Assembly (NCBI GenBank): GCA_018663245.1
Contig: JABJEI010000002.1
Location: forward strand, 1 to 48,447
Length of the DNA: 48,447 nucleotides
Direction: 5' to 3'
From: a bacterium
GTDB taxonomy: Bacteria; Babelota; Babeliae; Babelales; JABJEI01
The notes under the pieces are model-generated. The model had not been told where the DNA came from, ran no database searches, and was given only the letters and a program-made list of their open reading frames with translations. Both the position numbers and the translations under genes were made by a program. Every line of letters begins with the position of its first letter. Position 1 is the first letter of the stretch. Shown here in pieces: positions 32,845 through 40,953 of this stretch.

Positions 32845-34329
32845 GTGAAGGGATATCACGGGGCATTTATTTTAGCGATCATTTTTGTACCGTACTTATT
32901 TTGTATGGACTCAAGTGGTTGGGTTACGGTTGAAAATCCTAATGATGTGCAAAAAAAAGTGCAAAAAAAGAGTTGTATTCAGCCACCTAACACTGGTTGT
33001 TGTCTGACGCGTTTTTACTTTTCTGATAACAATAACTATCCAGTTTCGATTAGCTTTATTGGCCTGCCAGGCCATCTTAGCTCAGAGCATTTAAATACAA
33101 TACTTCCTGTAAAGTTACTACCTTGCCTGCTAACTAAGCAGGGTGGTCGTCGTTTGAATTGGCCTAAGTATATGAATGTTTTGTGGTCAAAAGTGATTAA
33201 CAAGCGTTCTACTGAAGTCCAGTCAGTTAAAATATGGTTTGATGGAGGATTGCCTAGTTTAGAGCATCAAAATGCTTTGTGGCCCAGCAAGTTTACGCTT
33301 TCTGCTAAGAGGAATGGCGCAGTCGTAAAAAATAGCCGCTTTCAGGAGTTGACGTCTCAGGAATTACAATTTGCTCGTCCGGTGCTATATGAAAGTACTA
33401 CGCAACGCTCTAAAGTTGAGCAAAAGCGTTTAAATGCCAAACGTGCAGGAATTAAATTTTTAAATTTTCTCGAAAAGTTTGAAAAAATAACTGGAAGATC
33501 CATTGAAAAATCGAATATATTGAGCTCATCTTTGCAAAGTAACAACATAAATTTACAAGGTGTCGACCGTCTCATTGGGGTGAGTTATGAGTCTTGCTGC
33601 AAGGCTAAAACTAAATTTATGGATGCAACATTTAAGTATGTATCTGAAGGTGGCTGTGATGAGGCGATACGAAAGCGGGCTTGTTTGGCAAGCAAAAAAA
33701 ACAATGATCTTTGTACTGCTATAGTCGCTAACCGCACCGCTTTAAAAGAACTTCAAAATCCGTTGCCCCTACAATTTAAAACATTAAACCATTCGTATAC
33801 ATTAGCCCGCAATGCACTCAAAGAGCTAGAAAATGTTAAGAGCCTTGAGGCTATTAATAATAACCACGAACGGCTTATTGATTACAGGGTTAATCTTGAG
33901 AAAGGCTACTTTGCGGTTAGGTTTTTTGAGTTGTCTGGGGCTTTAGAGAAAATTGTATTAACAAAAAAAGATCATGATTCTATAGAGAATGTTTGGAATT
34001 GCTTACGATCAAATCTGGCAAAAGCGCCGTTTAAAGCAGAACCTCGAGGCATTCAGGGGAAGACAACGCTTGAGAATGCGGTGCAAGAGCAATGGTATAA
34101 AAAGCTTGTCAGACAAAAAGTAGCATGTGAGAATGAATATGTTTTGGACAATATTTCTAACAATAAGAATGAGGCTTTGAGTGTTGAGTGGAGAGAGGTG
34201 TGCGATAAAATCAAGAAATCCCGATATTTTTTAGGGAAAAAGCCTAAGGTTAATGGGGTAGGGATGGACAATAAAAGTTTATCTGAGGCTAGGTGGAAAG
34301 AATACGAGAAATTTTTTTCCAATAGCTGA
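32845..34329 (+). CDS. Exported Lys-rich protein of unknown function
   Basis: 494 residues from GTG 32845, with AGGGG just before. The N-terminus MKGYHGAFILAIIFVPYLFC is a plausible signal peptide. The first 170 residues look globular and beta-rich (FYFSDNNNYPVSISFIGLPG, VKIWFDGGLPSLEHQN), with several Cys and Trp. From about 190 on the protein is basic and helical, possibly coiled coil (FLNFLEKFEKITGRS). No family recognised. The base composition is more AT-rich than its neighbours by eye. No terminator is evident between it and the previous gene. Confidence 0.6.
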   Translation: MKGYHGAFILAIIFVPYLFCMDSSGWVTVENPNDVQKKVQKKSCIQPPNTGCCLTRFYFSDNNNYPVSISFIGLPGHLSSEHLNTILPVKLLPCLLTKQGGRRLNWPKYMNVLWSKVINKRSTEVQSVKIWFDGGLPSLEHQNALWPSKFTLSAKRNGAVVKNSRFQELTSQELQFARPVLYESTTQRSKVEQKRLNAKRAGIKFLNFLEKFEKITGRSIEKSNILSSSLQSNNINLQGVDRLIGVSYESCCKAKTKFMDATFKYVSEGGCDEAIRKRACLASKKNNDLCTAIVANRTALKELQNPLPLQFKTLNHSYTLARNALKELENVKSLEAINNNHERLIDYRVNLEKGYFAVRFFELSGALEKIVLTKKDHDSIENVWNCLRSNLAKAPFKAEPRGIQGKTTLENAVQEQWYKKLVRQKVACENEYVLDNISNNKNEALSVEWREVCDKIKKSRYFLGKKPKVNGVGMDNKSLSEARWKEYEKFFSNS

Positions 34330-34435
34330 AAAGTAAAAGATGAGTCACAAAACTGTTGATACTAGTTTGACTTGCACACTAACTTTACTACATTGATAAT
34401 TTATGGGGGAATTTGTTGGTGTAAGGAGCTTGTTA

Positions 34436-35128
34436 ATGAAGCAGCCAAAGCAACGTCACAGTCTTGCGTGGTTCAAATTGGCTGAGTTTGTGGCCCGTGG
34501 AGAGAAAGAACGTGCGCTTGGTATTTATCGGTTACTTTCACATTCATTAGAAGAAAAAGGTCTGGCATTTCAGCTAGAAGCTGATCTTTTACGTTCTTTT
34601 GACGATCAAGTTGCCTTTGAGCGTTACGAACAAGCCGCTTACTCTTTTGCCAAAAATGGCTCATTAGAAAAGGCGGTTTTTTTGTATGAATTTTTATTAT
34701 CCGAACAAGGCCTTAATAAGCAGCATCTAATTGCTCTTACTCTTATGTACGACGAGCTTGAGCTGCGATTAAAGCATCTATGGACGGTTTCTCGGCTATG
34801 TGTGTACCATTTTAATCGTGAAAAAGAATGGGAATTTGTTGAACGTTGTTTAGAGTTGCATGCTACAAATTTGAGTCAGCAGGATCGATTTGATGTACTC
34901 GGTCAGGTTGCACTTTGGTACGCTCAGAATGAGTCAGAAGATTTTACGGTTCAGTGCACGGTGCTTGATCGGGTACTTGATCTGTGGATCAGCAATCCGA
35001 CTGAGGCCAGAGTCAAAGGTTTAATGCATTCTTTACAGGTAGTTAGCCCACGTCTTTACCAGCATGGTATGAATCGTCTTAAATTACCCCATGAAGAAGA
35101 TTTATCTGAACGGGTTGCAAGCGAGTAA
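34436..35128 (+). CDS. Cytoplasmic helical-repeat (TPR-like) protein
   Basis: 230 residues from ATG 34436, which AGGAG precedes by 8 bases; an earlier in-frame ATG at 34403 adds 11 residues without such a site. No signal peptide. Paired helices with TPR-like phrases: FKLAEFVARGEKERALGIYRL, FERYEQAAYSFAKNGSLEKAV and FLYEFLLSEQ. Consensus is weak, so tetratricopeptide is a structural guess, and the partner is unknown. Its last 27 bases overlap the convergent yidD gene. Confidence 0.6.
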   Translation: MKQPKQRHSLAWFKLAEFVARGEKERALGIYRLLSHSLEEKGLAFQLEADLLRSFDDQVAFERYEQAAYSFAKNGSLEKAVFLYEFLLSEQGLNKQHLIALTLMYDELELRLKHLWTVSRLCVYHFNREKEWEFVERCLELHATNLSQQDRFDVLGQVALWYAQNESEDFTVQCTVLDRVLDLWISNPTEARVKGLMHSLQVVSPRLYQHGMNRLKLPHEEDLSERVASE

Positions 35129-35290
35129 ACGTTTGGTAATTGCCCAAAGAGCTGGGATGATAGATTTTTCTCGCAATTGTATGATTGCGTACTCTGAACA
35201 TGAGAGCATAAATTTACATGTTCCAGGAGGCCCTAATAAGGGTCTTATTCCTTCAATTAGGGTTTGAGCTACCTTGACAACTAATCGCAT
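35102..35290 (-). CDS. yidD: YidD membrane-insertion efficiency factor
   Basis: 62 residues. Small amphipathic protein that assists YidC/Sec insertion of membrane proteins. The family core is present: GIRPLLGPPGTCKFMLSCSEYA, with the CSEYA motif, then ALWAITKRLLACNPF. It is shorter than usual (about 70-85), since the C-terminal tail after CNPF is nearly absent. It overlaps rnpA by 10 bases and follows the classic order rpmH-rnpA-yidD; yidC, which normally comes next, is not here. The gene's 3' end overlaps a convergent gene. Confidence 0.88.
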   Translation of the reverse strand: MRLVVKVAQTLIEGIRPLLGPPGTCKFMLSCSEYAIIQLREKSIIPALWAITKRLLACNPFR

Positions 35291-35601
35291 AATATTTTGC
35301 TAACAAGTTGTTGTAACTGAGCAAACGTTAGTGCTGGAATTTTGGGTTTGGTAAAGATGGCGTAATCAAACGAACCTTCATGTACATTCAGATCAAGCAT
35401 AATATGCTTTAGCCGACGACGTATCAAGTTCCGTTTGACGGCGTTACCAACTTTTTTAGATACAACAATTAAAACGCGCCCGTTGCCTTGTGAGGCACGG
35501 GCACGCTTAATGTCGAAATATTCATTACGCTTTAACAATCGAGTTGTTCGTATAAAAGGACGAACTTCTGATTCTTTAAAGCTTTTGATTTTCAGTTTCA
35601 G
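35281..35601 (-). CDS. rnpA: Ribonuclease P protein component
   Basis: Protein subunit of RNase P, which matures tRNA 5' ends. The core RVLIVVSKKVGNAVKRNLIRRRLK is diagnostic. Starting at TTG 35538 gives only 85 residues and removes the N-terminal strand and helix of the fold. The frame is open upstream to a stop at 35605-35607, and those codons read SFKESEVRPFIRTTRLL, which fits the family's N-terminus. The only starts there are CTG 35601, CTG 35595 or ATA 35604; GAG lies about 8 bases before CTG 35601. I therefore give 35601 (106 residues) as the likely start, with the minimal form at 35538. Located between rpmH and yidD. Confidence 0.85.
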   Translation of the reverse strand: MKLKIKSFKESEVRPFIRTTRLLKRNEYFDIKRARASQGNGRVLIVVSKKVGNAVKRNLIRRRLKHIMLDLNVHEGSFDYAIFTKPKIPALTFAQLQQLVSKILCD

Positions 35602-35619
35602 TATTTACGCTCGTATCGA

Positions 35620-35760
35620 TTACGCGCGAACTGCAAGACGTGTACGTCCTTTTGCTCTGCGGCGATTGATAATCTTACGCCCATTACGTGTTGACATGCG
35701 TTTAAGAAAACCATGTTTACGATTACGTTTGATGCGTTTTGGCTTAAATGTTACGGACAT
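35620..35760 (-). CDS. rpmH: 50S ribosomal protein L34
   Basis: 46 residues, short but fully recognisable: [20 protein letters not shown], then [19 protein letters not shown] and LAVRA. This is the standard L34 sequence, Arg/Lys-rich throughout. AGGTG lies just before ATG 35760. It leads the rpmH-rnpA-yidD unit; dnaA is not next to it. Confidence 0.96.
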   Translation of the reverse strand: MSVTFKPKRIKRNRKHGFLKRMSTRNGRKIINRRRAKGRTRLAVRA

Positions 35761-35854
35761 GCCGACACACCTCTATTTTGTTCTTTGGCTCGTATAGCTT
35801 ATAGTAACTTACTTATCCAGTGTACGGCCATTTTTTGCTTTTTACAATCTGTTT

Positions 35855-36787
35855 TTACGGATTGATTTTTTCTAAGTAACGTTGGGCGTCCAGGGCGGCC
35901 ATGCAGCCACTACCAGCGCTGGTTATTGCTTGACGGTATCTATAGTCAGCAACGTCACCTGCCACAAATACTCCATCAGCCGATGTAGTCGTGTTATTGG
36001 TGACTTCTATGTACCCATATTTATCGAGTTTAAGCTGCCCTTGAAATGGTTTGGTGTTGGGTGTTAGTCCTATTCCCAGGAACAGGGCGTTAGTTGGTAA
36101 TTGTTGTTCTTGACCAGATTTTTGTCCAACAATTGTAACCCCAGTGATGTGCTGTCCGTCGCCATGAATCGCGGAAACGGTATGCTCGTATAGAATTTTT
36201 ATTTTTGGATTGCTTAGCACGCGTTGTTGCATTGCGTGTGATGCAGTGAATTTATCAAGAATATGTACGATTGTTATGTTGTCGGTGAACTTGGTCATGA
36301 ATGAGGCATCTTCCATGGCTGTATCACCACCACCCACGATGATAACCGTTTGGTCTTTGTAGAAGGCTCCATCGCATACTGCGCAGGTGCTTACTCCTTT
36401 ACCCCAGTATTCGTTTTCTCCCGGGCAACCTAGGCGCCGTGGTGTTGCACCAGTAGCAACGATAACGCTGTTGGCTTGTAAGCTTTCTTTGTTTGTCGTG
36501 ACTGTTAACGGCTTCTTGGAAAAGTCGACAGAAATGACGGTTTGAGCTAGCATTTGTGAATCAAAACTGAGGGCATGCTCTCGCATGTTGGCCATTAGCT
36601 GAGGGCCCATCGTCTTGTTGCTACCAGGCCAGTTTTCTATCTGGGTTGTGCCCATGAGCTGACCGCCAGGCTCTTTACCTTCTATGACAACTGGTTCCAA
36701 GCCTGCTCGTGCAGCATATATCGCCGCTGTTAATCCTGCTGGTCCAGATCCAATAATCAAGACGTTGTGCACGGTTTTGTTGGGCAT
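35855..36787 (-). CDS. trxB: Thioredoxin reductase
   Basis: 310 residues, the low-molecular-weight bacterial type. It passes NADPH electrons through FAD to thioredoxin. FAD motif GSGPAGLTAAIYAARAG near residue 13; redox-active CAVC at Cys135 and Cys138; NADPH motif GGGDTAMED at about 152-160; second FAD motif DGVFVAGDVAD and the closing ITSAGSGCMAALDA. It lies 8 bases after tig and is probably co-transcribed with it. It is the likely electron source for the peroxiredoxin at 18309. Confidence 0.95.
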   Translation of the reverse strand: MPNKTVHNVLIIGSGPAGLTAAIYAARAGLEPVVIEGKEPGGQLMGTTQIENWPGSNKTMGPQLMANMREHALSFDSQMLAQTVISVDFSKKPLTVTTNKESLQANSVIVATGATPRRLGCPGENEYWGKGVSTCAVCDGAFYKDQTVIIVGGGDTAMEDASFMTKFTDNITIVHILDKFTASHAMQQRVLSNPKIKILYEHTVSAIHGDGQHITGVTIVGQKSGQEQQLPTNALFLGIGLTPNTKPFQGQLKLDKYGYIEVTNNTTTSADGVFVAGDVADYRYRQAITSAGSGCMAALDAQRYLEKINP

Positions 36788-36795
36788 GTAAGCCT

Positions 36796-38103
36796 TTATT
36801 TATTTTTTAGGGTACGAATGATCGAATTTAAGATTTTTTCTCGTATGCAATGTTGTCTTACAAGCTCGTGAGATAGTGTGTGTTCTTGTTGGGCAACTTT
36901 GCTTTCTGGCATGTCAAAATAAATCAGCTCTTTGGTTCGAGGTCGCTGATGAAGCTGTATGTATAATTTTATATCTTGATCCGTTGCGACAGCCTCAGAT
37001 GTTTTTGCTATCAAGTCGACGATGTACTTTTCTTGTAGTTGTTTTATTGCTAGAAGTGTCACCATCTCTGCAAATTCTGGATGTGCTTTGTATACCAAGT
37101 AATCAGGGGTTAGAATTAGCTCGTCAAGAATCACCTGTTTTTGGCGCAGTATGACTGATGAGGGGATTTCTGGGGTGTAATTAGTGATTATGGTGTGCAG
37201 AGCCGCTTCTACGGTTTCTCGTCGTTGTGATATATCGTTGCGGAACGAAAATATTTCAGCAAGCTTTGAGCGCAGCTGAGTGTCAGAAGTTAGCTCAAAA
37301 TGTTTTTTTAAATCTTTCCACTCGATGTAAGCTTCTGGAACGATTGTTTTGATGGCTACCTTGTAGGTATAAGGAAGTGTGAATTGCGATGAAAGGCTGT
37401 AGTACTGGAGGCTTGGACTTGCGCTTACAAAGGTTTCACCTACTTTTTTACCAATAAATAGTTCTCGTGTTGCAAGGTCAGCTTCTTCATAACCAATTTT
37501 GATCCACAAGTCGGCTTTTTTGTTTGTTAGTACAGCTTTGCCTTTTTCGTTGGCTAAGGTAAGTGTAAATCTAACCCAATCGCCTTTGGCTGCAGGTTCA
37601 CATTTATATTTTTGTGTATTTTCTACTTCCTCTTGTATGCAATTATCAACCTGTCTATCGATGTCTTTGTACTGTTTTCTGCGCGGTGCGCGGAATGGAA
37701 GCTTATTCCAAGCATCAATTTGGATTGCATTTGCAGAAGAGCAGCAAAAGGTGAAAATTATCGATCCATTTTTTTGATCGACAGTCTCGAGTAGTTGAGG
37801 TGTTCCGACCGGTAGGGTCGAATTTTTACAAAGTGCCTTGTAAAGCTTGTCCAGTGCAATGTGGTGAATTAGGAATTTGCGTACATGCTCCATGATGGCA
37901 TTTTTTGCTGTTAATTCCGCGTAAGTAATTGAGATGGCACCTTGTTCTTTGCGGTGCCCGGATAAGCCTTTGCTGTATAGCTCAAGCGTGTGTTTATACA
38001 GTGATTGTACAGTTTTGTGTTTAATGGTGACTGAAAAAAGTAATGTTTGACTTTGTGGGTGAATCTGTCTCGATGACGATTCACCCTCTTTTTGTCTCAT
38101 CAT
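36796..38103 (-). CDS. tig: Trigger factor
   Basis: 435 residues from ATG 38103. Ribosome-bound chaperone and peptidyl-prolyl isomerase. The N-terminal domain (about 1-130) has the family layout but is diverged. The middle FKBP-like region contains KGDWVRFTLTLANEKGK and IGKKVGETF. The C-terminal SurA-like helical domain has EIPSSVILRQKQVILDELI and ends near KILNSIIRTLK. The reading frame continues to 38202, but that extension is simply the tRNA-Leu gene read in frame, so I reject it. tRNA-Leu ends 18 bases before the start. Confidence 0.85.
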   Translation of the reverse strand: MMRQKEGESSSRQIHPQSQTLLFSVTIKHKTVQSLYKHTLELYSKGLSGHRKEQGAISITYAELTAKNAIMEHVRKFLIHHIALDKLYKALCKNSTLPVGTPQLLETVDQKNGSIIFTFCCSSANAIQIDAWNKLPFRAPRRKQYKDIDRQVDNCIQEEVENTQKYKCEPAAKGDWVRFTLTLANEKGKAVLTNKKADLWIKIGYEEADLATRELFIGKKVGETFVSASPSLQYYSLSSQFTLPYTYKVAIKTIVPEAYIEWKDLKKHFELTSDTQLRSKLAEIFSFRNDISQRRETVEAALHTIITNYTPEIPSSVILRQKQVILDELILTPDYLVYKAHPEFAEMVTLLAIKQLQEKYIVDLIAKTSEAVATDQDIKLYIQLHQRPRTKELIYFDMPESKVAQQEHTLSHELVRQHCIREKILNSIIRTLKNK

Positions 38104-38121
38104 GATTGGTGCACCCCAGTT

Positions 38122-38208
38122 TGGTACAAGAGGAGGGAATCGAACCCCCACTCCCTTTCGGGAACTGGATCCTAAATCCAGCGCGTCTACCAGTTCCGCC
38201 ACTCTTGC
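38122..38208 (-). tRNA. tRNA-Leu (TAG)
   Basis: 87 bases with encoded CCA and a long variable arm (class II). Anticodon stem CTGGA/TCCAG, loop TTTAGGA, anticodon TAG. Acceptor GCAAGAG pairs with CTCTTGT, so pair 1-72 is G-T rather than the usual G-C. It lies 7 bases from tRNA-Lys and just upstream of tig. Confidence 0.93.
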
Positions 38209-38215
38209 ACAGTCA

Positions 38216-38292
38216 TGGTAGGCCGCCTTGGACTTGAACCAAGAACCTGCAGATTAAGAGTCTGTTGCTCTACCAAATTGAGCTAGCGGCCC
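38216..38292 (-). tRNA. tRNA-Lys (CTT)
   Basis: 77 bases with encoded CCA. Anticodon loop CTCTTAA gives anticodon CTT. D stem GCTC/GAGC; T stem CTTGG/CCAAG. Acceptor GGGCCGC pairs with GCGGCCT, again with G-T at position 1-72. First gene of the tRNA-Lys/tRNA-Leu/tig/trxB run. Confidence 0.92.
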
Positions 38293-38398
38293 GCTCTACC
38301 TTTTACAGTACGATAAGCATTTTAAAGATGCAAAAAAGTATCTAAACAATGCCTATTAACTGCAGTCTATCAACATTTCTCTGCGTTGCCAACCGTTT

Positions 38399-38983
38399 TT
38401 AAACTGCGATTATATCTTGTTCTTTTTTTGAAGCAGTTTCATCGATGCTTGTTGCAAATTTATCGGTGATGGTTTGCAGAAGGAGGCTAAGTTTTTTGAC
38501 CATATCCTTAGAAATGTCTTTATCCTTTTCTGCCTTTTTAATTATGTTGTTTACGTCTTTGCGTGTTCCGCGAATAGCGACTTTTCCTTTTTCGCGAAGT
38601 GCCTGTAGCTGCTTTACTAGATCCTGGCGACGTTCAGCACTCATTGGTGGAATTCTCAATCGAATTATATGGCCATCATTGGCTGGGGTTGCTCCCAAAT
38701 CGGCCTTCTGAAGGGCGCGTTCAATATCATTAATGACTGACTGGTCCCACGGTTGTACGGTTAACAGGCTTGCTTCTGGTGCTGCCAATCCGGCTAGTTC
38801 CTTTAGCGGCCTTGCAGATCCATAGCAGTCAACCATGATGTTTTCTAAAACGGAAGTGTGCGCTCTACCTGTTCGTATTTTGCCGATTTCACGCTCAAAG
38901 TGTTCTATGTGAGGTGTCATGTCGGCTGCAACATTTTGTTCGAATAGCTTTGTGTTTTCTTGTATGAGTATTTCTTTATTCAT
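38399..38983 (-). CDS. frr: Ribosome recycling factor
   Basis: 194 residues, slightly longer than the usual 185 because of an N-terminal extension. It splits post-termination ribosomes with EF-G. Signatures include IRTGRAHTSVLENIMVDCYG, LTVQPWDQSVINDIERA and IRLRIPPMSAERRQDLVKQL. AAGGAA precedes ATG 38983. It follows pyrH by 9 bases in the common order tsf-pyrH-frr. Confidence 0.96.
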   Translation of the reverse strand: MNKEILIQENTKLFEQNVAADMTPHIEHFEREIGKIRTGRAHTSVLENIMVDCYGSARPLKELAGLAAPEASLLTVQPWDQSVINDIERALQKADLGATPANDGHIIRLRIPPMSAERRQDLVKQLQALREKGKVAIRGTRKDVNNIIKKAEKDKDISKDMVKKLSLLLQTITDKFATSIDETASKKEQDIIAV

Positions 38984-38992
38984 GGCAATTCC

Positions 38993-39700
38993 TTACTTTT
39001 TTATAACAGTTACAAATGATGGGTCTTGCCCAGCTTTGATGAAAGCGTTTTTGGCAAAGGCATTAAAAACATGAATTGTTACATTGTGAGCTTTTGCCAT
39101 AGCAAATGCTGTTGCATCCATTATTCCCAGATTATTCTTTAGTGCTTGATCAAAGTTTAATGAATCAAGTTTGATGGCATTTTTATCAATCGCTGGATCT
39201 TGTGTGTATACACCGTCTACGTTGGTTGCTTTCCATATTAGACTACTTTTCATTTGCAGAGCGCGAAGCACGGCTGCAGTGTCGGTAGTGAAGAATGGAT
39301 TGCCTGTACCGCCAGCAAATATAATACATTCGTTGTTCTGCTTAGCCTTGGTGATTGCCTGAATGGTTATCGGTTGTCCGATGTCTATCATTGGGCGGGC
39401 AGTTAGTAGACAGGTTGGTATGTCATTTTGCTTTAGAATGTCGAGCACAAAAAGCGCATTGATAGTGGTAGCTAGCATTCCAATTCCATGGGCGGTATTC
39501 GGTTCTATTTGATCCGATACACCCTGTTTATTTCCTTGGAAAAGGTTGCCACCACCAATAACAATTCCAAACCTGTGAGTAGCTCGCAGTGTTTTTATTT
39601 GCTTAGCAAAGTCGTCTAGATTGTGTCTGGAGATTGCATGCTCTTTATTGCGCATAAAGCTACCGGACAGCTTAATCAATACGGAAGTTGCTTGTTTCAT
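38993..39700 (-). CDS. pyrH: UMP kinase
   Basis: 235 residues. Phosphorylates UMP to UDP with ATP; hexameric, amino-acid-kinase fold. Motifs: LIKLSGSFM near the N-terminus, VIGGGNLFQG, FAGGTGNPFFTTDTAA and KATNVDGVYTQDP. Length is normal for bacterial PyrH. Located 24 bases after tsf and 9 before frr. Confidence 0.95.
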   Translation of the reverse strand: MKQATSVLIKLSGSFMRNKEHAISRHNLDDFAKQIKTLRATHRFGIVIGGGNLFQGNKQGVSDQIEPNTAHGIGMLATTINALFVLDILKQNDIPTCLLTARPMIDIGQPITIQAITKAKQNNECIIFAGGTGNPFFTTDTAAVLRALQMKSSLIWKATNVDGVYTQDPAIDKNAIKLDSLNFDQALKNNLGIMDATAFAMAKAHNVTIHVFNAFAKNAFIKAGQDPSFVTVIKK

Positions 39701-39724
39701 AAATTATCCGCAGGCTAGGCTACT

Positions 39725-40321
39725 TTATAGACCGATTTCAAAACGAGCAAATCGACGAATCTTGATGTTTTCACCCAAACGAGCAATAAGTTCTTTTAGA
39801 AGGTCTTCGATTTTGATTTTGTCATTTTTGACAAATGGCTGCTTTAGTAAGCATACGTCGGCAAGTACTTTTTTGATTTTGCCTTCAAGGATTTTGTCTA
39901 CCATTGCTGCAGGTTTGCCGGCTGCAACTAATTGCGAGCGCATGATTTCTTTTTCTTGGTCAATCCATGCTTGATCGGCTTCTTCGTCGCTCAAGTAGCG
40001 TGGACGCATTGCTGCGATGTGCATTCCAACATCTTTAGCAAAGTCTTGCATGTCTTGTGTTCGGGCAACAAAGTCAGTTTCGCAGTTTAGCTCGACCATT
40101 ACACCAACGCGTGAACCTGGGTGAATGTAAGTGTGTACGATACCTTCTGAAGTTTGGTTGCCTGCGCGTTTAGCAGCGACAGAAGCGCCTTTTTTTCGTA
40201 AGTACTTAACAGCTTCATCGACGTCGCCTTTAGTCTCGGCTAAGGCTTTTTTGCACTCCATCATGCCTATGCCGGTTTTGCCGCGTAGCTGTTGGATTAG
40301 TTCTAAACTTATTTTACTCAT
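39725..40321 (-). CDS. tsf: Elongation factor Ts, short form
   Basis: 198 residues. Nucleotide exchange factor for EF-Tu. The N-terminal UBA-like domain has the hallmark LRGKTGIGMMECKKALAET. HPGSRVGVMVELNCETDFVART marks the EF-Tu contact. It is the short type (as in Thermus, about 196), with one core domain rather than the two of E. coli. It heads the tsf-pyrH-frr unit; the expected rpsB is missing, and the divergent rplU occupies that place. Confidence 0.95.
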   Translation of the reverse strand: MSKISLELIQQLRGKTGIGMMECKKALAETKGDVDEAVKYLRKKGASVAAKRAGNQTSEGIVHTYIHPGSRVGVMVELNCETDFVARTQDMQDFAKDVGMHIAAMRPRYLSDEEADQAWIDQEKEIMRSQLVAAGKPAAMVDKILEGKIKKVLADVCLLKQPFVKNDKIKIEDLLKELIARLGENIKIRRFARFEIGL

Positions 40322-40430
40322 GGTGGTAATACCTTAAGGTCATTATTAATGTATAGACGATTAACTCTTTCAGTTTGCCAAAAACAAAGCGTATCGGCAA
40401 TGCGCATTGCAATAGAATGAATTTTTGAAC

Positions 40431-40458
40431 TGGACAGAATGGGTCGCTTTGTTAAACT
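40431..40458 (+). promoter_or_regulatory. Promoter of rplU, TGGACA-N16-TAAACT
   Basis: TGGACA (40431-40436), 16-base spacer, TAAACT (40453-40458), leaving a leader of roughly 70 bases before ATG 40538. Confidence 0.5.
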
Positions 40459-40537
40459 ACAAAGGAAAGTCCCCGTTCACACGTGTATTTTTTAACGTTT
40501 TACAACGAATAGCAAAGAACAAGAGGTGATATAGGTT

Positions 40538-40879
40538 ATGTCGAGTGAGACAACCAGTGTTGCAGCTCCTACCAAGTATGCAATTTTTCAAGATGGTGGT
40601 AAACAGTATCAGGCAATTGAAGGCCAAACAGTCGCTCTAGAAAAAATAGAGGGCGAGGTTGGTGATAAAGTTGAATTCGCGGACGTTTTGCTACGCAAAA
40701 TGGATGTCGACAAAGTTGAAATCGGAACTCCATTTTTGGAAAAGAAGATTACGGCAGAAATTGTACGACAGATGCGAGGACCTAAGCTAATTGTCTTCAA
40801 GTTTAAACGCCGTAAAAAGTATCGGACCAAGCAAGGTCATCGCCAACATATTACAGTTGTGCGTATAGATAAAATCTAA
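40538..40879 (+). CDS. rplU: 50S ribosomal protein L21
   Basis: 113 residues. Binds 23S rRNA in the large subunit. It has a short Ser/Thr-rich N-terminal extension (about 12 residues) before the standard KYAIFQDGGKQYQA. Further family sequence: GDKVEFADVLL, VVRQMRGPKLIVFKFKRRK-like core and the C-terminal KKYRTKQGHRQHITVVRI. AGAGGTGA lies upstream of ATG 40538. rpmA (L27), its usual partner, does not follow; instead a terminator ends the transcript. Confidence 0.95.
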   Translation: MSSETTSVAAPTKYAIFQDGGKQYQAIEGQTVALEKIEGEVGDKVEFADVLLRKMDVDKVEIGTPFLEKKITAEIVRQMRGPKLIVFKFKRRKKYRTKQGHRQHITVVRIDKI

Positions 40880-40903
40880 CGATATTTGGTAACAAATTTG
40901 TAA

Positions 40904-40940
40904 AAGTTCCCACGAAGCAAAACTTCGTGGGAACTTTTTT
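40904..40940. terminator. Strong terminator between rplU and DMT transporter
   Basis: Perfect 14-bp stem (40904-40917 with 40923-40936), loop CAAAA, then T-run to 40940. The convergent gene can use it too. Confidence 0.92.
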
Positions 40941-40953
40941 GCCTAATTTTATT

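Noticed and set aside
38104-38202. In-frame N-terminal extension of trigger factor (MAELVDALDLGSSSRKG...)
   Set aside because: This is the tRNA-Leu gene translated; it is a well-known artefact and has no ribosome site. The start was moved to 38103.
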